Under the pieces are notes generated by a model that saw only the letters and a list, made by a program, of their open reading frames with translations, did no database searches and was not told where the DNA came from. The translations under genes and the position numbers were made by a program. DNA of 64,000 bases from Cinnamomum chago (Eukaryota > Streptophyta > Magnoliopsida > Laurales > Lauraceae): NCBI GenBank assembly GCA_038049695.1, contig CP142452.1:34274501-34338500 (forward strand). Reading direction: 5' to 3'. This document shows positions 34,691-45,296 of this stretch, piece after piece (the first letter of the stretch is position 1; each line of letters starts with the position of its first letter).

Positions 34691-36083
34691 GCACTCTTTG
34701 TTGATCATTATGGAGGTTAAAGTGGTTGAATTTGAGATGTTAAAAGATCTTTACAAGGAAGATGGTGATTTTGGCAAGATCTGGGCAGATTGTAAGAGTG
34801 GCTTTAACAAACATTTTATGGTGCAAGATGGGTTTCTTTTCAAAGGAAATCGCTTGTGCATACCTCAAGGCTCATTGAGGGAAGCTATTATCTATGAGAC
34901 TCATAGTGGTGGTCTTGGTGGACACTTTGGGAGAGAAAAGACTCTGGCACAAGTCCAAGAGAATTTCTATTGGCCTAAGATGGAAAAGGATGTTTCGAAG
35001 TTTATTCGGCGATGCAGGACATGCCACATTGCTAAAACCCATAGTCAAAATACGGGTTTGTACACTCCATTGCCTGTAGCTAGTGCACCATGGGAGGAAG
35101 TCAGAATGGATTTTGTCCTCGGATTACCTAGAAGCTTAAGGAACAAAGATTCAGTTATGGTTGTGGTGGATCGATTCTCCAAAATGGCACACTTTGTTCC
35201 ATGTAGCAAGTCTCTTGATGCTACTAATGTTGCTGACTTTTACTTCAAGGAGATTGTGAGACTTCATGGCATTCCTAAAACCATTACTTCTGATCGAGAT
35301 TCAAAGTTTATGAGTCATTTTTGGCGTACACTTTGGAGGAAGCTTGGAACTCATCTTCAATTCAACACCACTTGCCATCCACAAACTGATGGGCAAACTG
35401 AAGTTGTAAACAAAAGTTTGGGAAGTCTCTTGAGGAGTTTGATCAAGAAGAATGTTCGGGATTGGGATCTTGTGTTACCACAAGCTGAATTTGCCTACAA
35501 CCGTTCTGTTTGCCAAAGCACGGGTCGTAGTCCTTTTGAGGTTGTCTATGGGCAGAATCCTTCGGGTCCATTGGACTTGGTTCCTCTTCCTATTACTCAA
35601 AATTTTAGTAGTGAGGCTAAAGAGAGAGCAAAACAAGTGAAGAAGTTGCATGAACAGATTCGTGACAAGATCGTAAAGCAAAATGAGAAGTATCGAGCTC
35701 AAGCAAACAAACATCGTAAGCATGTTGAATTCAAAGAAGGAGATCTGGTTTGGGTTCATCTTGGAAAGGGAAGGTTTCCACCTGGAAAGTTTGCAAAGCT
35801 TAAACCTAGAGCAGATGGTCCATTCAAAATTCTAAAGAAGATTGGTGACAATGCATACAAGATTGAACTTCCAGCAAGTTATGATGTTTCTGACACCTTC
35901 AACGTTGCAGATTTATCTCCTTACTATGGTGATGATGGTACACATGACTCGAGGGCGAGTCTTCTTCAACCAGGGGAGCATGACACATGGGTGTTCTCAA
36001 AGGGTTTCAAAGAGCTTGAGTTGTTAGAGTATGAGATTATGGGCCAAGTGAATGATGTTCTTTGCTGTCAGCCTGTGGTCTAA
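34691..36083 (+). CDS. Gypsy integrase, frame running into the 3' LTR
   Basis: An uninterrupted frame (opened upstream at 34515 in RNase H). The HHCC zinc-binding domain reads ETHSGGLGGHFG, FYWPKM, RRCRTCHIAK. The DDE core is MDFVLGLPRSLR with VVVDRFSKMAHF (first Asp), TSDRDSKFMSHFW (second Asp) and CHPQTDGQTEVVNKSL (Glu): all three catalytic residues are present. The C-terminal part, GDLVWVHLGKGRFPPGKFAKLK then FNVADLSPYYGDD, matches the GPF/GPY module. The last 34 codons (from about 35981) lie in the 3' LTR and end QPVV before TAA. This is the best-preserved reading frame in the window, although the element as a whole is broken. Confidence 0.95.
35971..35980 (+). promoter_or_regulatory. Polypurine tract of the gypsy element
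   Basis: CAGGGGAGCA abuts the TGACAC start of the 3' LTR: the purine-rich stretch where plus-strand priming would begin. It overlaps the integrase frame. Confidence 0.85.
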
Positions 36084-36698
36084 TTTGGGCCTGATTTTTG
36101 CGACGTGTTAAACCGTGGGTTAGTATGCTTATTGAATGTGGATTTGAAGTTCAAGAAGTCATCTTTCCAGATTGTCAAGCCTTGCATTCATTGGAGTTCT
36201 CTATAAGAAGTTGTGCTTGTTTAATTTTAATTTAAGTGTGCAGTCTGTCTATTTTAGTTTCCAATGTGACTGTTTAGTTTCTCTATGAGTCAAAAACGTG
36301 TTTTATGTTATTTTGAGTCTATGTACAGTCTAAGTGAGTAATTAGGGCCTGGAATAATGTGTTTTCATTGATTCCCTAAACTTGGAGGGTTGTTCCAAGT
36401 ATTTAAACAACTTTATGTCTTGTATAAGGTTTTTTTTTTTTTTTTTGCTGAATTTGAAGGACAGACTTTGTCTTTGGCCTTTTGGCTTCCAAGTTCTGTA
36501 TCTCCTTATGAGTGGTGAACTTTTATCCTTAACTCTGTTTCTTTAAAGTGGTGAGTGATCTGTATCGATAGAGTAATGAGTTAAACCTTGCATCTGTATC
36601 TCTTTGGTGGATTCCTTAGAGTGGTGAGTAAGTCTATCTGTGTTGAGTTAGTTGTGAATGTGATCCAAATTTCCTACCATCTTATCACCCCGGTATCA
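35981..36698 (+). repeat. Gypsy 3' LTR
   Basis: 718 bp, TGACACATGGG to CCCCGGTATCA, aligned end to end with 26785-27501. It contains an extended T-run (about 36429-36446) that differs from the left LTR. Followed by the duplicated ATAAA. Confidence 0.95.
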
Positions 36699-36964
36699 AT
36701 AAAGATGCATATTTTGTAAGAAGGTCCATTGGTTTTATGTATTTCCTTAATGAGTCAAATGATGGCTCACTTCTTCAATGGTTGATCAAATGAAATAAAG
36801 CTTAATAAGAAAATCGACGTACTCAACGAGATACACGCGATGACACCAAAATGATGTGCCTATGATGAAATTTGAGAACATCCATAATTTACATAAACCA
36901 CCTTAATTAGTAACTAATTATAATTAAATTAACTAAAACACAATAAATTAGCATTAAACAAGAT
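36699..36964 (-). mobile_element. Long LTR-like unit, minus orientation, right part
   Basis: Sequence between the gypsy 3' TSD and the point where copia RNase H resumes. It is non-coding and AT-rich; on minus it would be the 5' part of the long LTR whose remainder is at 24446-26784. A candidate outer end is near 36955 (minus TGTTTAATGC), but no clear TSD with 24441-24445 was found. Confidence 0.45.
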
Positions 36965-37669
36965 CTTACTGCGATAATGATGTAGCGAGGCGTTTTGCCT
37001 AAAATAACAAATGTTCAAGTAAATCTAAGTACTTGGAGGTTAAATATCTTATCTTAAAAGAGAAAGTATGAGATCGTTTGGTGTCAATTGTTGGGGCTCC
37101 AACAGACCTCTTGATTGTAGATCCACTAAGGCATTACTTTCGACAGCCTATAATGGACATGTATTAAATATGGGCTTGTATGAACTGCGTTATTAGGATC
37201 TATATATTTATGCTTGTTTGACACTATATACTTTGATTATTACAATTGCAATAAATTTTTTTTTCCATTATTCTTACTTTATTTTTGTTATCACATGTGA
37301 TTAATGTGGATAAAGTGAGAATATAAGGTTATGGCATTAAAGTACACGCTAAAGTAGGACTATGCTAAGATCCTATTTTAATCCTTAATAAAGAATTGAT
37401 TGGGGAAGAATATTGATATTGTGATTGTGGAAGAAAATGTGTCAATAATGATATGTGACCGCCACGATTCACATTAGTATTATTTACTAATCAAAGATTA
37501 AAGAATGGCATAAAAGTTGAATAAGAATTGTTTTTCAAACTGGTGCACCAGTCAAAGTCTCTCTTTTTTTCTTTTTCTTTTTTGAGTTTCTTTTAAAATT
37601 ATATTAATTTAAATAAAAAATAAAAAATTCAAGTTATATGCATGTGGTCACGTGGACCAAGTGGGAGAC
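36965..37669 (+). pseudogene. Copia RNase H C-terminal end and 3' untranslated region
   Basis: Resumes with a CDN-x-VA-RRFA block at 36968-36997. It continues KCSSKSKYLEVKYL-type text (frameshifted, 37005-37060), EKV, then DLLIVDPL at about 37113-37136, the classic end of copia RNase H. After about 37200 it is non-coding to the polypurine tract. It joins logically to KPLKI at 24420 once the nested elements are removed. Confidence 0.8.
37659..37669 (+). promoter_or_regulatory. Polypurine tract of the copia element
   Basis: AAGTGGGAGAC directly precedes TGTTGGAACAC, the 5' end of the right LTR. Confidence 0.85.
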
Positions 37670-38083
37670 TGTTGGAACACCGTTTAAGGTGGTCCACATG
37701 ACCACCTAATATTCTTTCCCTCTTTTCATATGAAAGGACATATGCATGAATGAGTTTTTGCTTTCCGTGTTTTTCATTCTTCCTTATTCACTGCCATTAA
37801 AAAAACGATAATGGTTGGCTAGTGTCCCTTGATGGAAGGGATGCTTTTGGGAAAGCCTATAAAAGAGAACACCTTGGTAACTCTCTACACTTGAAATCCT
37901 TGTAAGCAACTATCACTAAAACTTGCAAAAAGGGAAGTAGCATAGAGTTGTAAACCCCATCTTTCAACTAAAAAGCCATGGATCCTGGCGGTATTATTTA
38001 ATTTCATCTTAAGATATTGTAATGTTCATTATTCAGATTAAATCCAAGTTATACCTTGATCCTGAGGTATGGTAAGTCTAACA
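37670..38083 (+). repeat. Copia 3' LTR
   Basis: 414 bp from TGTTGGAACACCG to AGTCTAACA (TG...CA). It matches the left LTR except for the left copy's missing first part. TATA-like CCTATAAAAGAGAAC lies at about 37856-37870. Confidence 0.93.
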
Positions 38084-40233
38084 TCTATTACATTCACTCA
38101 TGTCAATTCACATTTAGTTGGGATGATTAAGAGTCCAATGACCATGAATCGTTTACATGTGTTCCATGTTTCTCATGCTTTGGACTGTACTGGAATCAAT
38201 GTATGCAGAAGAAAGGATTCATCTTTACCACAGCACGAGCACCATGCACATATCCCACTTTGCACACCTCCACATATATGAACCTTCATGGGTGGGAAAT
38301 ACGATGTAGACATCTCCATGGGTTAGGCTTAGCATGCACGTATCTCCATGGTGGCCTTGTAGATACTACCCACCATGTGCATTTCTAGATAGATGGTGGC
38401 CTGAGGATAAGTGGACTTCCAAGCTCCAACCTCCTGGAGTATTCTTACAAATGATTCCTGGCTATTTCAAAAATTGATTTACAGATTGATTGATGCATGG
38501 TGGTTAGAGTCATCTGACAGGATTATCCAATTTCGCTGCACAACTTGGCTAAGGCTTGATACTCTTCATCTACTTCATATGCTTCTACAGTTTTACTCTT
38601 TGCTACAATCTTACACTCTGGCGGTCTGGCCCCTAGTTTGACTTCAGATTTTTTACTGTTTATGTACATTACTTCTGCTTCGTTTTACAGCGGAGAACTA
38701 ATGTTTGCTTTAACCTTTCTGTAGTGACCCCTCATAAATGGACCCACCAAAAACACCCGTTTTGTTTTAACAAATAGATGAGCACAAAGGCTCCATTAAT
38801 CCATCAATGTCCATTTTCCATTTTGATATTTTCTTTTTGTTAACAAGCATAAGAAAAGGGAAGAGGGAGAAATAGGAGTGGGAGGGAAGAAGAGAGAAAG
38901 GGAATAAAGAGTCCTCCTGTTGGGGGGGTCACCAAGGCTCACCACTTGTGAAGGAGATGCTTGTGAAGGACAAGAGGAGAGGAAGAGAAGAAGAGGGAAT
39001 GGGCAGGATATAGGTAGAGTTTTTAAAGGGGAGACGAATTTTCTTTATTAAGGGGCTTTTTTGACCATTAGAAAAAAACAAGGGTAGAGGCTGCTGGGAA
39101 ATGATGTTCACCAGAAGGATCTAATTGAAATGTTGATGGAAAAGTACAGAAACTTTTCTGAAAACTTGTTTCTTCTATCCTTTTTGAAAGCTTAAGGACC
39201 ACTTCTAGTTCAACAACTTTGGATGGAGGCGTCTTTCCATCGTTTGATCTTCAATATTATAATCAGGTTTTGGGTCTGGAATTTTCTCTCGATGGATTGC
39301 CTTCGTTACCTCTGCCAACTATCCATATAAACCACCATCAAATCCACCCTTTCAGTAACAAAAACAAGTTCTGTTGGATATCACTTACCATTTCATACTA
39401 AAGATCAACACAACTTGAATCACCAAGAATATAGTAGTACCTAAAAAAAATCCCATTCAAATCCAACGCCAAAGGCAATAGATTTGAGAATTTGAAGCAT
39501 CCACCAGCAAGAAAGTTATGGAAGCATGCAAATCAAAAGCTAAATATCATGTCAAAAAAGATAATTGGCTTTGCAACACCATACACTCAGTTATCAAATA
39601 ATAGCAACATGCATGGGGCCATCAACCATACGAGTGCCAAAACACTATTGAGTGCATCTATAAGGTCTCAAACAACAGCTCTAGCATCATCTAAGCCACT
39701 CACTCATCCCTTATAATAATTAATTGAGATGTCTTGATCATCTCTAATTACCAAAAGAATGGAAAACCCCACAAAAAACCTCTGAAGCCATAAGTTTATA
39801 ATGCTGCCCTGTCAAAAAGCAGGCCAAAATATTGTCTGAATGTCGCAAATTAATGCCTGTTGAAAAGTAATTGAATAAACCATCAAATTAAAAACTCAAT
39901 ATGCCTACATTAAAAATAGGTAATTAAAGCACCAAATATTATGTGATTTAAGACATCAATTGACCCATGAGAATGTGACCTATATTTTAAATGCCTCTTG
40001 CTGTACCAGTTTGCACAATCTATGTGGAGCATGGACACTTAGACAAGTTAGTTCTATGCTTACATTAAATACTAATAACTCAAAATCTTTCTTAAGAGAT
40101 GATGATCCTAATAGACATTTCAGAATTCTATGAAGGACTAGAAAATTTTCTATTACTTTGTCAAAATAGCTTTTTCCCCATGATTTTGTCATGGAACCTC
40201 CTTTAAAAGCATAGAAACCAAAACTATTATAAG
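38084..40233. other. Non-coding flank downstream of the THUMP gene
   Basis: This lies between the copia right LTR and the stop codon of the minus-strand THUMP gene. Short open frames near 38411-38641, 39219-39401 and 39492-39716 have no domain that I can recognise. The gene's 3' UTR must begin at 40233 and run leftward; no certain poly-A signal was picked. Confidence 0.35.
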
Positions 40234-42840
40234 CTACGGTTTTGGAGATGTCAGTTGTCTGAGGTTGAACTTTGACAACTCTTTATACCTTTCTGCTACT
40301 CCCACCATGCAGATTGTCTGCAATACATCACACAAAACAAGCTAATCAGGACAGGAAGTAGAATTAAAAATAAATCTAAATGTTGATATATGGTCTGCGC
40401 ATTTTTGTAACAAAGGTGAATAAAGCATAGTGTGGACCCAGGGGTTGACCATAGTCAGCCAAGATGGGTCAAGTAGAACAGAAAATCTGACTGATTGACC
40501 AAACAATACAGTAAGTTGATTTTGAAATATAGACATTTCTATTAACTGATATAAGGAAATTTGTAGAAGTCCAACAACATCCTTCTTCGAAAAATCAACG
40601 TAAATTTTAAATAAATTGAATTTTAGAATTTTGAGTTATATATTCAAGTATGTTTTATTTTCTACCTTTAAACTAATTGAACGCTTATTTACAATTATTA
40701 TTTGTTGTGACAAGTATGTAAAGATAAAATTGCCCTTAAGTCATCCCAGCTGGCTAAACCAAACAAATCACAAGCCCAAGTCACAAGTCAACCAAGACTC
40801 GTCAAATCAAGTTCAAATTGACCCAGCAGCCAGATGTGACCAGGTCAAGTAGACTCGGCCATGATTCTAATCAACCCACTGGGTTTGAAGCTTACGGAAC
40901 AAAATAAGTTAGAGACCAGCAGATCCATGCATAGAAGCCACAACATGATCGTTTTTCCTCACCAAACAACTGTGCTAATCATAATTATTTGCATTGTTTT
41001 AATTTGAAGGGATGAAAATGCCTTTTAAGTCAACCCAGCCAATTCACTTAAACTAAACAAGTAAAGCCTGAGTCACGAGTCGCAAGCCAACCAACACTTG
41101 TCCAAACCGAGTTCAAACCGACCCAGCCACCCAGATGAGGCCAGGTCAAGTGGACTAGGCATTATCCTAATCATCCCACTGTGTCGAAACGGTATGTAAT
41201 GAAACATGTTAGAGAGCAGCAGGTTCCTGCAAAGAAGCTACAACATGCTCGTTTGATTATAATAACTATAGGTTTATCACAAAACAAAGAAAAAATAATT
41301 TACCATAATTATAGATCACCTATGTGAACTTCAGTGCCTAGAGGATTACTCTCAATCATGCGACACCAAAATTTTCCATCCTAATTAGCTCAAAACACAC
41401 ACACATGCACGCACATGCACACGCGCACACTTCTGCATGCACCCGCATGCCTGCATCCCTGCATGTGCGTGCACACATACACAGTCCCTATCCTTGCGTG
41501 CACACTCACAGTCCCCTGCACATAGTGTGCATGGGGCTTTCCGTGTGCACCTTGTTGTGGGGCCCACTTGGGGATGGGGATGGGGATGGAGATGGGGCTG
41601 GGGCTGGGGGATCCAAAGATTTGGTTGGGACCTACCCATGTACAAAACTTGGGGCCCACCTGATCACCTAACCCCTTTATCAGCGGCCCACAAGTTTCAG
41701 CCCTAAAAGACGATGGACCATCGATCCAACTGTGCAGTTTATTTGCATCGGAGTTAAAAAAAAAAAAAAAAATGGCATCTGTGTAATTCAGGGGGGGTCC
41801 AGTGTGTGTGGTCCATTCAGATAGGTGATTAAGTTGGGCCCCACTATAGGATGGGTACCAAAACACCATGCACACCGTGTGCACTGGATAATTATACACG
41901 TGCGGGCACACCCCTTTCCTAGAAGAATGCTTTACTCCTTTACACTGGTTTATCTAATTTTGAAAGTTAAACATAATCTAGATATAGAATTTACAATTAT
42001 TACGGTTTAAATTTTTTTTAGTCGCCACAAAATCTAGATATAGAATTAGCATTTATTTATTTACTTCTACTTCTTTTACCAATATGTCAGCACAGAAGTG
42101 GCTAGAAAGGACTTATAATTATATATATATATATCTAAAATTTTGATCAATGCATTTAAGTAGGCCACCCAACACAAAAAAAAAAAAAAAAAAAAGAAGA
42201 AAAGAAAAGAAAGAAAAAAAAAGTAAAGAAGGTTCCTCCCCTCGTAATAGAGGCATCATTTGCCATGCAGCTATTTAGGATCATCCAGCATAGACATTGT
42301 TAATAAAAGTCTGGGACTCTGGTTTTGTTGGTCTGAGTCTAGTGCTTTTCACATTATGGCATGCAAATAAGCAGAAACTTTTTGGAACTGCTCTACTGTC
42401 TTAAAGTTCAAACAGTTGTTATTTCCATTAAGCCAATTGATTCTATATTTTGTGTCATGCGAGTTCGAGTCATGCTGCCAATAAAAAGGAGTGACTTCAT
42501 GTGCACAGTTCATTAGTTGCTAAGAAGTAAGGAAAGTTTAGAAAATGAGTGAATGGACCATCTATCCTGAAACTTTGCAGTAAATCACATTCATGGCATT
42601 TTTCTTCCCACAATGAATACATTTTTTTTTTCTAAATCAAAGAATATGCAATGAATTTTATTAGAAAACATGCCATATTTATAGTAGAGCAGCAATTACC
42701 TTGGCCACTTGAACTATAATTGTTTTATCTGGGTTATTAAGATCCACTTTATGTGGCTCGGGGACAGACTTGGCGACCAAATTTATAATCTTCATCCTGT
42801 CAATACCAGTGTTTGCGCGTGCTTCAAATAAAACTGCAAA
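40234..42840 (-). CDS. THUMP-domain protein (THUMPD1/TAN1-like), last two exons
   Basis: Host gene on minus. Penultimate exon 42700-42840 (141 bp, 47 codons, phase 0) reads FAVLFEARANTGIDRMKII, then VPEPHKVDLNNPDKTIIVQV. The last exon 40234-40317 (84 bp) reads TICMVGVAERYKELSKFNL, then RQLTSPKP and TAG. Splice sites agree: acceptor TTTACAG before 42840, donor GTAATT after 42700, acceptor ATTGCAG before 40317. The text matches the C-terminal half of the THUMP RNA-binding domain of plant THUMPD1 homologues (my reading, from family knowledge). Yeast Tan1 and human THUMPD1 help the NAT10/Kre33 acetyltransferase make N4-acetylcytidine in tRNA-Ser and tRNA-Leu. Both exons are open and intact. The upstream exons were not found between 42841 and 64000, so the gene either has long TE-filled introns or is a 5'-truncated copy. 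Confidence 0.85.
40690..41255 (+). repeat. Duplicated 265-280 bp block in the THUMP intron
   Basis: 40690-40955 and 40978-41255 align along their length (for example GACCCAGC...CCAGATG and GACCAGGTCAAGT against GGCCAGGTCAAGT; CAACATGmTCGTTT at both ends). They differ at many places, so this is an old tandem duplication. It lies wholly within the 40318-42699 intron. Confidence 0.85.
41386..41520. repeat. CA/TG-rich simple repeat
   Basis: A degenerate (CA)n tract with CACGCACATGCACACGCGCACAC variants. Overlapping long open frames on both strands in this stretch are a by-product of the repeat and not genes. Confidence 0.85.
41570..41610 (+). repeat. G-run array with quadruplex-forming pattern
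   Basis: Six runs of four or five G separated by one or a few bases: GGGGATGGGGATGGGG, GATGGAGAT, then GGGGCTGGGGCTGGGGG. It meets the usual G4+ pattern several times over. It lies on the strand opposite to the THUMP gene's coding strand, inside its last intron. Confidence 0.9.
42116..42236. repeat. (AT)n tract followed by A/G-rich low-complexity DNA
   Basis: TATATATATATATATAT near 42118-42133, and after 45 bases an A19 run and AAAGAAAAGAAAG-type sequence to 42236. All intronic. Confidence 0.9.
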
Positions 42841-43210
42841 CTGTAAATACAAGGTGCAACTTAGAAAAGGTCAGAGAATTTCCATTATCTAAAATCAAGG
42901 TGCTCAACTTATTAAAAGAAAAAAAATCATAATAAAATTTACCAATAAAAAGTTATAACAAAATTCCTCAGGATTAAGGACCATTTGTTATATGGCAGAA
43001 AACCCATAAAAAGAAGTTTCATGGGAAAATGCTGGAACATTAGAACCTTGTTTAGTTCTCTTCCAAGAAACCAGCGGATACTAGACTTTTACATCCATGG
43101 ATTTTTTTTTTCATTTATGGAAGTCAAATTTTTTTCCGTATCTTCTGCTCTCATTCTATTCCTGAAACTATTCTGATTGGTCACAAGAATAATGTGTCAC
43201 TAAGATCCTA

Positions 43211-44351
43211 GGTAGCGTTTGGTTCCCCAGAATGGTTTTAGGCAGGAATGGATTGGAAAGTGGAATGAGTCTGGAATGGAATGAGATAGGAATGGTCATT
43301 TCCATTCCAACGTTTGGTTAGACTAAAGAATCAATCCAGGAATGGAATGGGTATTCTTGTTTTTGCGTTTGGTACGCTGGAATTATACCCGAAATGGAAT
43401 AAAATTTACATAAGACGGATCAAAATACCCTCCTCCTCCCTCCCAGTCGCCGGCTGGGAAGGAGATGCCGGCCTCCCTCCGCCCCCCTCTTCCTCCCTCC
43501 ACTCCCACCTTGTGCAGATGACCATCTTCCTCTCCCAAGCGCAGAGCACCCATCTCTCTCCAAATCTCACCCCCCTCTCCCTCTCATCATCTCTGTCTCA
43601 CAGCAGAGAGAGGAGATTGGGATTTTGATCTCGACTGGGCTACGGATTAGTTTCCTGGAGAAGGAGCCCGAAGTTGCAGGCAGAAGATATAGAGGATCCG
43701 GACAGTCTCATCTTCGTCGGAGATGACAACCGGAGAGAAGGAAAAAGGGTTATTGTCCTCTGACAGTTCTGTTTGCAGGTTTTGGTTATGTTGTTTCAAC
43801 AGAGGGGGTCAATTCATTTTCATTAGAGTAGCCGCTTCCGCTGCTGCCGGAAGAGAGGGATCCTCCCGGGTTCTCACTGCTGCGAGAGCATCCAGGCTGT
43901 TTTGTCTTCATCGGAGAAGAAAGGAGGATCTGGACTTTCGTTCTCGGGATTGCCGGGACTACAGCCGACGTCCAATCATCGTCGGAGTCAGGCATTCTGC
44001 TTCCTGATGTCTGTTGCCTCCGCCATTGCCTAGGAAGAAAAGAGAAAAAGGAGGGAGGAAGAGGGAGAGAAGGGGGGGCGGGGGGGTGTTCCGGGGCCTT
44101 CCGACTGGTTGCCTTCCCAGCCGACAACTGGGAGGGTGGAGGGTATTTTGGTCCTGTGAAAAATTTGTGAAGGAATGGAATGACCATTCCTCCACCTCCC
44201 CAAAGAAATGACCATTCCTCTACATAAAGGAATGGTGATTCTGGAGGTAATGGTCATTCCGCCACTTTTTTGCGAACCAAACACGGTAATGATCATTTAG
44301 CTGGAATGACCATTCCATTCCGACGTTCATCACAACGAACCAAACGCTACC
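43211..44351. mobile_element. PIF/Harbinger-like TIR element, 1,141 bp
   Basis: Ends GGTAGCGTTTGGTTC and GAACCAAACGCTACC, flanked by the 3-bp duplication CTA (43208-43210 and 44352-44354). Beyond the perfect 15-bp TIR, the outer 200-250 bp on each side are also inverted copies rich in GGAATGG/CCATTCC. A second inverted pair, CTCCCAGTCGCCGGCTGGGA (about 43440) and TCCCAGCCGACAACTGGGAG (about 44115), lies further in. The centre (about 43470-44100) is GC-rich and unlike the surroundings. The open frames in it have no known domain. No transposase. Confidence 0.85.
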
Positions 44352-44354
44352 CTA

Positions 44355-45293
44355 GTTCTTACGATTCAAATCCTATTATTTGATATTGTTACCATAGAAA
44401 GCCACTGACAATTATTACCAAATTGATTAAATTCTTGGTGATAAATTAAAAAATGATTGTATCCTATTGGTTGTATCCTAGCCTTCAATCAAGTCCAAGA
44501 TATATAGAAAGAATATCAAAGTGACGTTCCTTATTACAATGAACTACTTATAAAAGGAGTTAAAATAGGAAGCATTGCTAGCAAATCTTCTAGCACTTGG
44601 ACATCCACTTGTATGTGGACATGGGAACCAGTTACTTACCAGTTGATCCTATCTAATTGTACCTTGGAAACTCTCCATCTCTTTAATTGTCCTTAGAAAC
44701 TTCTTGTATTATGATTCTTTCATGATCAGGTAACATGTTTTTAGGAAGTCGCCAATAAAGTAGAAGTTCTAATTTATTTAGAAGTCTTTAATTAAGAGAT
44801 CTAGTTTGATTTGGATTAATTTCAGTAAATATTTAGGAGGTTCGGTTTCCTTTTATTAAAGAAGACGTAGTTTCCTTTTAGACGTCCAACTTCATTCTAT
44901 ATATTTGTAATCTTTCCATTGGGAGTGACATCTTTTGATGATTTAATAAAATGCTTGTTCAGGTTCTTGTGTGGGGTGCCTCTCGGTTAGAGAGTGCATC
45001 AACCCTGGAGGTAGGTCCATCCAATTGAATCCTTCATGGATTTGGCCAAATCCCATTGTGAAATTGGTCTCTTTTTAGTTTGTGGATCCAGGGCTGCATC
45101 CGCATCCCATTCGGGCTGGGGCTTCGATGCTTTCGACATGGTTTGGGTCATTGATGCAGTCACGAGTTCAAGAAAAACCTGACTGCTACCCTATGTTTGC
45201 GAAGGTACTGCTGCAACTAAAGTTTTATTTACCTTGAAAAAGATGCCAAAGAAGACAAACAATAGGAACAAGACCAGCAAGCTTGATCACTCT
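44355..45293 (+). other. Probable solo LTR or LTR fragment (about 44690-45190)
   Basis: The stretch has the look of an LTR: TATATATTTGTAATCTTT near 44901, then GATTTAATAAAATGCTTG about 40 bases on, then a GC-richer leader with TTCTTGTGTGGGGTGCC. No partner LTR, primer site or TSD was found and the limits are uncertain. 44355-44690 is unassigned. Confidence 0.35.
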
Positions 45294-45296
45294 TAA

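Larger units (their letters stand above)
26785..36698 (+). mobile_element. Complete Ty3/gypsy retrotransposon, CRM-like
   Basis: A full element: 5' LTR 26785-27501, primer site, gag, protease, RT, RNase H, integrase, polypurine tract, 3' LTR 35981-36698. The perfect 5-bp target-site duplication ATAAA lies at 26780-26784 and 36699-36703. Gag wording (TVEEYNMEFELLMLKCD) and a pol frame that runs about 100 bp into the 3' LTR are features of the centromeric (CRM) chromovirus clade, but no clear chromodomain is seen, so the clade is tentative. A 4.1-kb solo LTR interrupts gag, and stops or frameshifts interrupt pol. Confidence 0.95.
18291..38083 (+). mobile_element. Ty1/copia retrotransposon, internally inverted and carrying nested insertions
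   Basis: Outer element of a nest. The LTR pair is 18291-18669 and 37670-38083, with a primer site at 18671 and a polypurine tract before the right LTR. The left LTR lacks the first 23 or so bases (TGTTGGAACACCG...) present in the right one, so its end is truncated and no TSD can be checked. Gag, protease, integrase and the first RT residues lie on minus (22080 to 19427), while the rest of RT and RNase H lie on plus (23190-24425 and 36965-37200). One inversion of about 19.25-23.2 kb explains this. A minus long-LTR unit sits inside RNase H, and a gypsy element sits inside that. Confidence 0.85.

Noticed and set aside
41385-41911. Several long overlapping open frames on both strands (86-173 codons)
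   Set aside because: They are by-products of CA/TG and GGGGAT simple repeats, giving His- or Gly-rich low-complexity text with no domain.
43723-44296. Open frames on both strands of the GC-rich block
   Set aside because: They mirror one another because of the element's inverted arms; no conserved domain or splice pattern supports a gene.
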